The position numbers and the translations under genes are program-made. From FEN-1297 sp046706945 (lineage in GTDB: Bacteria > Bacteroidota > Ignavibacteria > Ignavibacteriales > Ignavibacteriaceae), in assembly GCA_046706945.1 (NCBI GenBank), contig JBJKOY010000140.1, positions 1 to 23,816 of the forward strand: 23,816 bases of DNA, read 5' to 3'. Of this stretch, positions 16,601 through 23,816 are shown piece by piece. Position 1 is the first letter of the stretch. Each line of letters opens with the position of its first letter. The notes beneath the pieces were generated by a model. It did no database searches and was not told where the DNA came from. It saw only the letters and a list, made by a program, of their open reading frames with translations.

Positions 16601-16820
16601 GGACGGTAACCAAAACTTCCACCTGTTCCGGCGAAAGGCCGGGAGATTCGGTTTGTATTACGGCCTGCGGGGGCGCAAATTCCGGGAAGACTCCGTATTT
16701 TGCCCGGGTCAGCGTATATATTCCGTAAGCCGTAAACAGTATGCCGAGCGAGATAATAATTCCTCTGTAGCGTATGGAAAAACTGACGACGGAATTCAAC
16801 AAGCCTTTGTTCTCAATCAT
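13680..16820 (-). CDS. RND efflux pump, CzcA/CusA-like, mirror copy
   Basis: Copy of the gene at 6997-10137 on the opposite strand. The alternative upstream ATG begins at 16832. The helix-4 acidic pair D420-D421 lies at 15570-15575. No base difference from the left copy was noticed. Confidence 0.92.
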   Translation of the reverse strand: MIENKGLLNSVVSFSIRYRGIIISLGILFTAYGIYTLTRAKYGVFPEFAPPQAVIQTESPGLSPEQVEVLVTVPVESAVNGIPGLQFLRSRSIQGLSVVTATFKYGTDVYRDRQLVSERLSTMAGQLPSGVKQPEMTPLVPSTGLTLVIGLTPRKAVNSEKEKTPMQIRTFADWVLKRRLLSVTGVANVTVFGGGIKEYQIQIDPDRLVEYGLSVNDVVSAARKATAVEGAGFIENSNQRIVIQTKGQALTDAEIAKTIILHKNNMNITVGNVADVVTAPEPPIGSAIIEGKPGVMLMIYGQYGTNTLQVTKRVEAALKNMQAAFNAENIEITKLFRPADFINNALGHLEGSLILGAVLIVIILLLFLFDFRTAAISCTAIPLSLLAGVAALQAFGLTLNTMTLGGLAIAIGEVVDDAVIDVENILRRLNENRSLGSPKSVFKVVLDGSLEVRSAVIYATFAVVLVFLPILTLSGVAGSLFSPLGIAYIFSVLASLIVALTITPALCFVLLRNRSERERKESPFAVWLKNKYVVILNRVERNSGKVIAALVIITLAGFAALPFFKESFIPSLKEGHFVAHISTVPGTSVKESDRLGEKVSAALLKLPFVQTVGERIGRAEKGDDTWGTNYAEIEIQLKSLKGGGTKNAESEIRNVLNSFAGVSAGVNTFLGERMEETLSGYSSPVVLNIFGNNLITLDSLARKISQVIGKIHGAVDVSVQSPPGMPQLTINIRKDDLQRWGFDAKDVLDAVQTAYRGTDVGEVYDGDRVFNVSIILDRKDRESISKVSDLLLKNPDGIYVRLGQLADIYESAGRYIILHNGARRVQTITCGVSGGGVPRFVKEAEEKIRSSIKFPQGTYIEFGGTAEAQSKSGNELLVYSAIAGTGIILLLFAEMKSIRNLLLVLSNLPFAFVGGIIAVLFTGGKMSLGSMVGFITLFGITMRNSLMLISHYDHLVKYEEKQWNMETAMLGASQRLIPILMTALVAGLGLLPLAIGSGTAGKEIEGPLATVIIGGLVTSTLLNLLVLPALSLRFGRFEKINIIETE

Positions 16821-17895
16821 TATCTTCCTCATCCCCTCCGGCTTGTTTTTGAGCGGGCATTAGTTCCTTCGATAATAAAAGCTGCGCGCCTCTTGTCACT
16901 GCTTTAACTCCCGGCTTTAAAAATACCTTTTCCTCCGGGACGAAAAATCCGGATTTCACAGGGTTAACGGTTTCGATTTCGGTCCTTGTAAAATTGTTTC
17001 CGGACGTCTCAACATAAATCCACGGTACGCCCTTGTACCAGACTATAGAGGAGGACGGAACAATAACGCCAGCCGACTCTTTCCCGGTAGGCAGAAACGC
17101 CTTTAAATTCATACCTCCGTTTAACGAAGGGCTTGAAGCGATATAATAAAATGTTATTGTTTGAAACTGCGAATTTGCAAGGTGACCGGCGGAGACATAT
17201 TTGCAGTCAATCGGCTTACCGCCGTCAAACGGCGGAATAACCTTAATATTGCGGGGAATTTCCGTACCCTTATTTTCCGGGAGCAGAGATATTTGTATCA
17301 GTGCCGTTTTAAGAGACATCAGGCTGTTTAAATCGGCAGAACCGTTAAAGATCCATCCCGAGATTTTGTTACCCCATTGCTCGATTATCCTGCTTTTTAT
17401 GCTTGTTAAATTTGACTGCGCCGCGTCAACGTCGGCCTTGTCTGACAAGTAAGCTGCTTTAGAGGCCAGATAATCCTGATTGCTTGCAAGTTTGTTTTCA
17501 TATAGACTTCTTTCGCGGTCATAATTCGTTTCGGAAACCGACAAATCTTCCCGCGACTTTGCAAGTTGTGATTTAGCCGATGCGTAATTCTGCAGATCTC
17601 CCGACAAATCCTTCACCGGAACGACGTAGCCGTACGCAACCGACTGTGCGCGGTGCAGTGTTTTTACCAGTTTCAAAGCTGTTATTCCCGAGTTTATTTG
17701 TTCCGCTTTGCTTAGAAAGACCGAAGGTGCGCCGTTTCCAAACTCCGCCCCGGCAGCATCCTTTTTCTTCATGTTATTGTTTTTCCCGCCGTGTTTTATA
17801 TTACCGCTTTGAGAAAAAATAAGACCGGATGAGGCTAGAAGAATTATAATTAAGTATACCGGCAGACCGGTTATAAATTGAAGGTAATTTTTCAT
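16813..17895 (-). CDS. RND efflux periplasmic adaptor, mirror copy
   Basis: Copy of the gene at 5922-7004, with start ATG at 17895. It overlaps the pump start at 16813-16820, as on the left arm. Confidence 0.85.
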   Translation of the reverse strand: MKNYLQFITGLPVYLIIILLASSGLIFSQSGNIKHGGKNNNMKKKDAAGAEFGNGAPSVFLSKAEQINSGITALKLVKTLHRAQSVAYGYVVPVKDLSGDLQNYASAKSQLAKSREDLSVSETNYDRERSLYENKLASNQDYLASKAAYLSDKADVDAAQSNLTSIKSRIIEQWGNKISGWIFNGSADLNSLMSLKTALIQISLLPENKGTEIPRNIKVIPPFDGGKPIDCKYVSAGHLANSQFQTITFYYIASSPSLNGGMNLKAFLPTGKESAGVIVPSSSIVWYKGVPWIYVETSGNNFTRTEIETVNPVKSGFFVPEEKVFLKPGVKAVTRGAQLLLSKELMPAQKQAGGDEEDND

Positions 17896-18005
17896 TTTTT
17901 TGCTTTTAATTTTTGCGCTCTAAGTTATTATTAAGCAATCAGAAAATAGAATTATAATATAAATATTAAATTTATTGTAAACTCTTTTTTTGCATTTATC
18001 ACTAG
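17896..18005 (-). promoter_or_regulatory. AT-rich leader of the RND operon, mirror copy
   Basis: Mirror of 5812-5921; same A-rich leader without a Shine-Dalgarno site. Confidence 0.4.
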
Positions 18006-18172
18006 CCCGCGGCTTTAGCCGCGGGATTATAAATCTAAAAATACAAAGGGCTTTCCCGAAGGGATCGCTATGCGATAGCCCCAGAAAGCCAATTATTCGG
18101 GCTTGGCGAATCCATCCCTATGAGAAAAGCCCGGGATTTATTTGGAGACTTTTACCCCGCCATAAATGGCGG
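18006..18172. repeat. GC-rich REP-like hairpin group, mirror copy
   Basis: Mirror of 5645-5811. The strongest stem, cccgcggc/gccgcggg, is at 18006-18025 here, and ccgcca/tggcgg at 18157-18172. Confidence 0.65.
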
Positions 18173-18243
18173 AGCAAGTAAACAAAAAAATTAAAATAAA
18201 ATTAATCTCAAATCATTAATTGAATAATTATTTATAACAGTTT

Positions 18244-18261
18244 AGTTTTCACACAGTCTCT
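18244..18261 (-). repeat. Solitary terminal repeat, mirror copy
   Basis: Mirror of 5556-5573 (agttttcacacagtctct on the plus strand). Confidence 0.6.
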
Positions 18262-18368
18262 TCAAGGGAATGGTTGGCATTGCCACTCACTTTGTGATCG
18301 CAATGCGATATGCGGGACGGGTTCGGGAGTTTAGTACCTTCTCAAACCCTCTCCTACTTCCCCCTTAC

Positions 18369-18658
18369 AGAGGCTGTGTGAAAATTCAAAATCAATAAAT
18401 AAATATTCAATTATTTATTGAACCCCTTGGGGGTTCGGGTGTGTGTGAATAATGCCGTTTCTACAAATATTGAACTCCTACGGAGTTCTCATTAAATGTT
18501 TTCGCTCCGTAGGAGCGATATATTTGTAGAAAAACATAACCAAATAAGAGCCCGAACCCCGTAAGGGTTCAATATATTTTTGTTCAAACAGAAATTGTTA
18601 TGTTCAATTTTGTCCCGCTAAGCGGGATAGATTGAAACTTAATTTTCACACAGCCTCT
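18369..18658. mobile_element. MITE-like element, mirror copy
   Basis: Mirror of 5159-5448. Terminal repeats are at 18369-18386 and 18641-18658. The ATCGCAnTGCGAT palindromes flank it at 18297-18309 and 18675-18687. Confidence 0.6.
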
Positions 18659-18687
18659 ACAAAGAGAGAGGTTTATCGCATTGCGAT

Positions 18688-19069
18688 CTTTTCGGGATTC
18701 TAAATCATATCATTACATTTTTCGTTCCGTCAAGTAAATTTATTTTGTCATTTTAATTTATTATATGATTTTATTTTTATTAAGACTTATTTTTTAAGTC
18801 AATTAAGTTGTTGTTTATGTGCCGCAGGCATGGACGAACCGTACCGCGAAGTTTCCATATCGGCTTACTACGGATGATCGGATATTTTTACCGATCAAAA
18901 TTTAATTAACGAGTTTAACAAACTCATTATGGAGAAATTGTGAAATCCGTCAATAAAAGTTATTCCCCGTGATTTTAGTTTTCATTACGCAGGTTTAAAT
19001 GCCTTAAGGCGAAACAGCAAATTGAATTTAAATAATATCCGTGATATTGAGAATTAACAGGAGTCTTCG
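18688..19069. other. Gene-free AT-rich spacer, mirror copy
   Basis: Mirror of 4748-5129. It holds the upstream region of the N-acetyltransferase gene, including its AGGAG ribosome binding site at 19059-19063. Confidence 0.5.
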
Positions 19070-19851
19070 ATGGAAATAAAATCATATTTGGACAGAATCG
19101 GGATTAAAACGCTTCTCGGCAAGGATCATTTAAGTTTGGAATTTCTCTCCGAACTTCAGAACAGCATCTACTTTCCGTCCCTTTTGAAGATCTTGATATT
19201 CCCCGGAGAAGAATAGTATTAGACAACGAAAAAATTTACGAAAAGATAGTAGCGTCAAAACGCGGCGGTTTCTGTTACGAATTGAACGGTCTATTTCATT
19301 GGCTGCTGACATCGCTGGGATATAAAACCGATATGCTCTCAGCCCGCGTTTATAACCCGAAGAAAAACGGCTTCGGACCCGAATTCGACCATATGTCCCT
19401 GCTCGTTCATTTGGATAAAAAATATCTTGTCGATGTCGGCTTCGGTGATTCGTTCCGAACTCCCATCGGAGTGCCGGGCAATCCGGGTGAAATAAGCCGC
19501 TCCGCTGCGGAAGATGCCGGCGGTAACTTCGGGATTTTAAAAATTGAGGATAATGTTTTCGATCTGCAGAAGCTAAGAGCTGAAGGCCGGGAACCCCAGT
19601 ACAGGTTCTCAACGATTCCAAGGAAATTGAGCGATTTTAAAGAGATGTGCGACTTTCAGCAGGACAGCCCGACATCTCACTTCAGGATAAATAAGCTGTG
19701 CACAATCGCTACCACGGGCGGCAGGATTACGCTGAGCGATAATTCATTGACCGTTTCCCAAGGCGGAATTAAGGAGAAAACCGTGTTTGATGATCCGGAA
19801 GAATTTGATGTTCTTCTAAAAAAATATTTTAATATAAATTTAAAAAATTAG
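19070..19851 (+). pseudogene. nat: Arylamine N-acetyltransferase, frameshifted, mirror copy
   Basis: Forward-strand copy of 3966-4747. ATG 19070; premature TAG 19214-19216; frame change needed near 19155-19165; catalytic Cys codon 19273-19275, His 19390-19392, Asp 19432-19434; stop 19849-19851. The same frameshift in both arms shows both come from one molecule or consensus, so the second arm does not independently confirm it. Confidence 0.85.
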
Positions 19852-20791
19852 CGCCGTCTAATTACATGTAAAAAGAGATTGATATTGACATTCATAAAAG
19901 GTTATTATTTTTCGATGAAATAATAGTTCACAGATCTTTTATTCTGAATCCTCTACGAGGATTCTGGTTATTTGTTTTACGATTTTCTACAATTCTTCAG
20001 CCTCTACGAGGCTACGGGCAGAGAATAATTTTTTATTTTTTGTTTTGTGTGTAAACAAAAATTGGATATTTATGTTAAATACGGATTTTGTTGATGTCCA
20101 AGAATTGTAGTAATAAAGTGAAATTAATACCGGAGCTGTCTAAAAACCTATAATTTTCGGTGGCTGAGCTTGCCTGCCCGTCCGGTAGGCGGGTCGAAGC
20201 CAGCATTTTGAATTAGAGACCGTATTTCGACTCGCCTACCGGACGATCAGGCAGGCGTTCGACTGAACTCACGCCGAAGTTTCATTGCTCGGTTTTACGT
20301 ACTTTTGGATAGCACCGGAAAAGACGGAGTTAGATATTGATTGAACCCACCAAGGATTGACATAGGAAATTAAAGAGCTTATGAAAAAAGAACATCTCAG
20401 ATGTTCAAGGGATTATAGCAATAATATGAAATTAGTACCGGCCCTCGTATAGAATCCGCAATTGAAAATCTAACTTGTAAAATATCCTGCAATTCTTCAG
20501 CCTCTACGAGGCTGGGGTTAGAATCAATCGGAGGATACGACATAGTTCAATAATCAGGATTCGATTAAAACATAATTAAATTATTCAAAAAGGACATCGT
20601 AGATGTCCAAGAATTGTAGCAGCAAACGGAAACAGACATCCGATCCTCGTAGAGGATCCACAAATGAAAATCAAATATGTATGTTCTCCATAAACCGGCA
20701 TAAAAAGGATGTGTAAATTAATGCACATCCTTTTTGCCTCCCAAACGTTCCATATTGATAAGGAAATAGTTAAATAATTAGCCTATTAATA
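19852..20791. repeat. Family-A hairpin cluster and GC-rich inverted repeat, mirror copy
   Basis: Mirror of 3026-3965. Hairpins are at 19946-19964, 19999-20013, 20390-20406, 20498-20514, 20592-20608 and 20642-20658; the GC-rich inverted repeat is at 20172-20256. No gene is supported. Confidence 0.8.
20702..20735. terminator. Bidirectional terminator, mirror copy
   Basis: Mirror of 3082-3115: stem aaaaaggatgtg/cacatccttttt, serving the propeller-protein gene that ends at 20792 on the minus strand. Confidence 0.85.
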
Positions 20792-22090
20792 TTATTTAAG
20801 TAAAATTAATTTAATAGTATTTGAATGAATTTCATTATCGACTATAGCTATAGCAAAATAAACCCCTGAACCAACCGCTCGCCCGGAATTATTTGTTCCG
20901 TTCCAGCTAATGTTTTTAACCTCGGCATCCTGGGGATTGACGCGGATAGTTTTTATTAACCTTCCCAGTATATCGTATATTTTTATGCTGAAAGGCTGTT
21001 TGGCGGGTATGTTAATATAAAAGTTAGTATTCGGGTTGAACGGATTAGGATAATTAGATATTGTGAACTTACTTGGTACCGGATCTTTTTTTGTTTCTCT
21101 TACGGAGGTATAAATAGAAGATACACCTAATCCGTAAAGAAGGTATTGGGATTCATCCACAAAAATAAGCGTATCGTTATTGGCCCATTTAAGATGGTCT
21201 TTGTATCCACCGCCTTCACCAGGATATGTTTTATTAGAATCTAAATCATAAATATAAATTTCTGAGCCGATATCAATACGGTTGCAAATGAAAGCAAGCT
21301 TACTGTCATCAGGAGACCATCTTAATGCTTCGAATTCCGGACCACCGGCAAGATTCCCCGGTTCATAAATAAGACTGTCGGGAAAATTTTTATTAACATA
21401 ATGAAAATATATTTTTGAAGGTATATCGGGCATAGTATATGCTAAGATCCCATATTTTCTGTTGTAAGAAAATCCGGATAAAAATCCATGCACTGTTACC
21501 AGAGTATCTACTTCCCCTGATTTCAGAAAGTATTCTGATATAACGCTGTCATCAGGTGCAATAAATATAAAGCTTGAATCACTGCTCCATTGTGGCCACG
21601 CATCGTTGAAATTATATTCAATCCAAAAATTTCCTTTAAGGGGCTTTAATGAACTATCATTAAAAGAAAAAACATACCCTCTGGGAATCATAGGGTATGT
21701 TTGGGGGAGCAGGGGAAATAAAAAATTACTATCGGCAGGAGAAAAATCCCCGGTGTATTCTGAGTTTGCATAACCTCCTAACGTGTCACTTTCAGACTTT
21801 GGTATGTTATAAGAGGTTCCGTTGTCTAAATTATAAAAAGTAGTTTTATCTCTCACAAGATGATGTTCATTGCCAAAATTGGGAGGTAGAATTGAGAACA
21901 TAGTCTTGGTCACAGACATATCTCGCAAGTCAACTTTTCTAACAGTATCACTATAAAAATCCTTAAAATAAACTTGCTGGGCTATTTTATCTATGCTGTA
22001 CTGTGTGGAATTAATATCCGATAATTTAAATTGCTGGCCGTATAGATTTGAAGTTAGTACTAAAATAAGAAGTGATAATAATGTTTTCAG
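20792..22090 (-). CDS. Secreted beta-propeller protein with T9SS sorting domain, mirror copy
   Basis: Copy of 1727-3025. The proposed CTG start is at 22090-22088, and the shorter alternative TTG start at 21928-21926. The sorting-domain coding region occupies roughly 20792-21058. Confidence 0.85.
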   Translation of the reverse strand: MKTLLSLLILVLTSNLYGQQFKLSDINSTQYSIDKIAQQVYFKDFYSDTVRKVDLRDMSVTKTMFSILPPNFGNEHHLVRDKTTFYNLDNGTSYNIPKSESDTLGGYANSEYTGDFSPADSNFLFPLLPQTYPMIPRGYVFSFNDSSLKPLKGNFWIEYNFNDAWPQWSSDSSFIFIAPDDSVISEYFLKSGEVDTLVTVHGFLSGFSYNRKYGILAYTMPDIPSKIYFHYVNKNFPDSLIYEPGNLAGGPEFEALRWSPDDSKLAFICNRIDIGSEIYIYDLDSNKTYPGEGGGYKDHLKWANNDTLIFVDESQYLLYGLGVSSIYTSVRETKKDPVPSKFTISNYPNPFNPNTNFYINIPAKQPFSIKIYDILGRLIKTIRVNPQDAEVKNISWNGTNNSGRAVGSGVYFAIAIVDNEIHSNTIKLILLK

Positions 22091-22452
22091 AAACTCTCCG
22101 ATTTTACATATATTGAATTATTTTCGGTAATATAAGTTTATTCTCTTCAAAACTATTATTAAAAAAATTTAATAAATAAAAAGCTTGACTTTGCCATTCA
22201 TAATTACTCCGTAAATTAGACTATGTGCATCCCGGTACGGAAAAATATTGGAAGGAGTGTTTGATGCCTTATTAATTTTAATATAATAAAATAATTTTCT
22301 AAAAAAATCCGTATTAATACCTAATTTTATATGGAAAGAATTCCTATTTTTTATAGTAAGATTTCTTATAAATCATAATAAAGAAATGTATTTTCTCAAC
22401 CCGGTTAAAATTTGATTATTATCCGGAAAGTGTCCTATCTTAACTTAAAGCC
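22091..22452. promoter_or_regulatory. Divergent AT-rich region, mirror copy
   Basis: Mirror of 1365-1726; nothing further visible. Confidence 0.45.
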
Positions 22453-23625
22453 GTGAAAAAAAAGATATTCGTAAGTTTATTTATCGCCACCTTAATCGCT
22501 ATGCTCAGCATCGGGATCATAACGCCGATCCTCCCGCTATATGCAAAGAGCATGAACGCGACCGGTCTCGAGCTAGGGTTCGTATTTTCAGGCTTCGCAT
22601 TATCGCGCGGGATTTTTGCCCCGATTGTGGGACAATTTTCGGATGAGCACGGCAGAAAAAATTTAATTGTACTCGGATTAATTCTTTTCATAATCCTTTC
22701 ATTCTGCTTTGTGCTGGCTTCGTCTCCCGCCGCATTAACCGTAATAAGGGTTGTCCAGGGATTTTCGACCGTTCTCGTTACGCCCGTAGCTCAGGCATAT
22801 ATCGGCGACATTACTCCGGAAGGAAAAGAAGGCAAATACATGAATGCCTTCTTCATGTCCTTTTTTGCCGGACAGGCACTCGGACCTTATTTAGGCGGCG
22901 ATCTTACGGACAGGTTCAACATAAACGCCCCTTTTTATGTAATGGCCGTTTTATCTTTCATAGCTCTGGTCCTTATTATCTTTTTTGTCCCGGAAAGCAA
23001 CGCCGTAAAAAAACGGAAAGGAAATGGGAGACCCATGCTAAAGTCGCTTGTCCCCGTTTTTAAAGACAAGCCCATGATGGGGATTATGACATACTTTGCT
23101 TCGAGGGGCTTTTACCGCTGGGGCTTTAATACTTTTTTCCCCATACTCGCCGTTAAAACCGCATCGACGAGCGTTGCAAATATCGGGATTATCCTTTCGG
23201 TCTATATGCTTTCAGGCTCGGTTATTCAATATCCCGTAGGACTTGCGGCGGACAAATTTCCGAAACAAAAAGTTAATTTAATTTTGTACGGAGGGCTTGT
23301 TTCGGCGCTGGCCATGTGCATAATAGCTCAGTTTCACAGCATGCTGATGTTTTTTATTTTAACGATGATAATGGGCATTTTCAGCTCCGTCTCGAGAGCT
23401 TCCGCAATTGCTATAAGGACGGAGAGGGGCAGGGTATACGGGATGGGTGCGGCTACCGGGGCGTTCACCGCTTCATTAAGCCTCGGGCAGGTAATCGGCC
23501 CGATTGTTTTCGGAATAATCGCGGATGCCTTTAATATTCCCGCCGCTTTCCTCGCCGGGGGAATTGTCGGCATTATCGGGACCGTTGCGGCCGTCGTATT
23601 TCTGAAAGTTAAGACCGATTATTGA
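22453..23625 (+). CDS. MFS transporter, DHA1-like, mirror copy
   Basis: Forward-strand copy of 192-1364. GTG start at 22453; motif A at 22630-22659; the GPYLGG part of motif C at 22882-22899; stop TGA at 23623-23625. Confidence 0.9.
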   Translation: MKKKIFVSLFIATLIAMLSIGIITPILPLYAKSMNATGLELGFVFSGFALSRGIFAPIVGQFSDEHGRKNLIVLGLILFIILSFCFVLASSPAALTVIRVVQGFSTVLVTPVAQAYIGDITPEGKEGKYMNAFFMSFFAGQALGPYLGGDLTDRFNINAPFYVMAVLSFIALVLIIFFVPESNAVKKRKGNGRPMLKSLVPVFKDKPMMGIMTYFASRGFYRWGFNTFFPILAVKTASTSVANIGIILSVYMLSGSVIQYPVGLAADKFPKQKVNLILYGGLVSALAMCIIAQFHSMLMFFILTMIMGIFSSVSRASAIAIRTERGRVYGMGAATGAFTASLSLGQVIGPIVFGIIADAFNIPAAFLAGGIVGIIGTVAAVVFLKVKTDY

Positions 23626-23816
23626 TTAAGGATTGCAGTCTGCGCCCGTTGTGGATCCTTTTAATGTTCGCTCCGGGACTTTTAACTAAACTATTTTTTA
23701 ATCAAGATCCACGGGAAAACCGCTGAATGACGCAGCCCTGCGAATGCGAGCAGCCTGCCTAAAAAAATACTCTTAATATTCAGAACTCCGTATTTATACT
23801 TCTTTAACGAGCTCAT
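23626..23816. other. Right-edge flank, mirror of 1-191
   Basis: No gene assigned. It ends at exactly the base that mirrors the window's first base, so neither edge leads into unique sequence. Confidence 0.4.

Larger units (their letters stand above)
11909..23816 (-). repeat. Right arm of the window-wide perfect inverted repeat
   Basis: Reverse complement of bases 1-11908. Genes here are second appearances of the left-arm genes, not paralogues. Entries for this arm give positions useful for reading the minus-strand left-arm genes in the forward direction. Confidence 0.98.

Noticed and set aside
1..23816. Two sets of paralogous genes from a real inverted duplication
   Set aside because: I found no difference between the arms, there is no spacer, and the axis cuts a gene. 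The second set is treated as the same DNA seen twice.

Overview
Architecture first: the whole window is one perfect inverted repeat. Bases 1-11908 and 11909-23816 are reverse complements with no spacer. Every gene, and every repeat I checked, at position x recurs on the other strand at 23817-x. The window therefore holds only about 11.9 kb of independent sequence, shown twice. The dyad axis lies between 11908 and 11909, in the 8-mer AATTAATT, inside an AhpD/carboxymuconolactone-decarboxylase-like gene whose 3' end is replaced by its own antisense. A spacer-free 11.9-kb palindrome with identical arms that stops at both window ends and cuts a conserved gene is best explained as a fold-back chimera or assembly artefact. 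I would not treat it as a biological duplication without reads that cross the axis and continue into unique flanking DNA.

Organism: probably an uncultured member of the FCB group (Bacteroidota/Ignavibacteriota-like). The evidence is a secreted beta-propeller protein ending in a type IX secretion (T9SS) type A sorting domain with the NYPNPFNP signature, AT-rich intergenic DNA, A-rich leaders with weak Shine-Dalgarno sites, and many short palindromic intergenic repeats. This is inference from family knowledge; no marker gene is present.

Layout of the unique 11.9 kb (left-arm coordinates). 192-1364 (-): MFS drug/H+ antiporter-like permease. 1727-3025 (+): secreted PD40/TolB-like propeller protein with a T9SS sorting tail and probably a CTG start, followed by a strong terminator. 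3026-3965: a cluster of small hairpin repeats whose stems vary in a compensated way. 3966-4747 (-): arylamine N-acetyltransferase with an intact Cys-His-Asp triad but a one-base frameshift near its start. 4748-5921: a second repeat field with a 290-bp MITE-like element bounded by 18-bp perfect terminal inverted repeats and GC-rich REP-like hairpins. 5922-7004 and 6997-10137 (+): a two-gene operon for an RND efflux adaptor and a CzcA/CusA-type inner-membrane pump. 10183-10280: a heptanucleotide tandem repeat between convergent genes. 10290-11261 (-): a winged-helix SAM-dependent O-methyltransferase. 11528-11908 (+): the truncated AhpD-like gene at the axis.

How the genes fit together: the RND adaptor and pump act as one efflux system, though no outer-membrane factor is present here. 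The MFS permease, the N-acetyltransferase and the AhpD-like protein are each plausible detoxification or stress functions but do not form one operon. I see no convincing new defence, mobile or biosynthetic system. The features most worth a second look are the palindrome itself, the compensated hairpin families and the MITE-like element. I recognised no tRNA, rRNA, CRISPR array or transposase gene.
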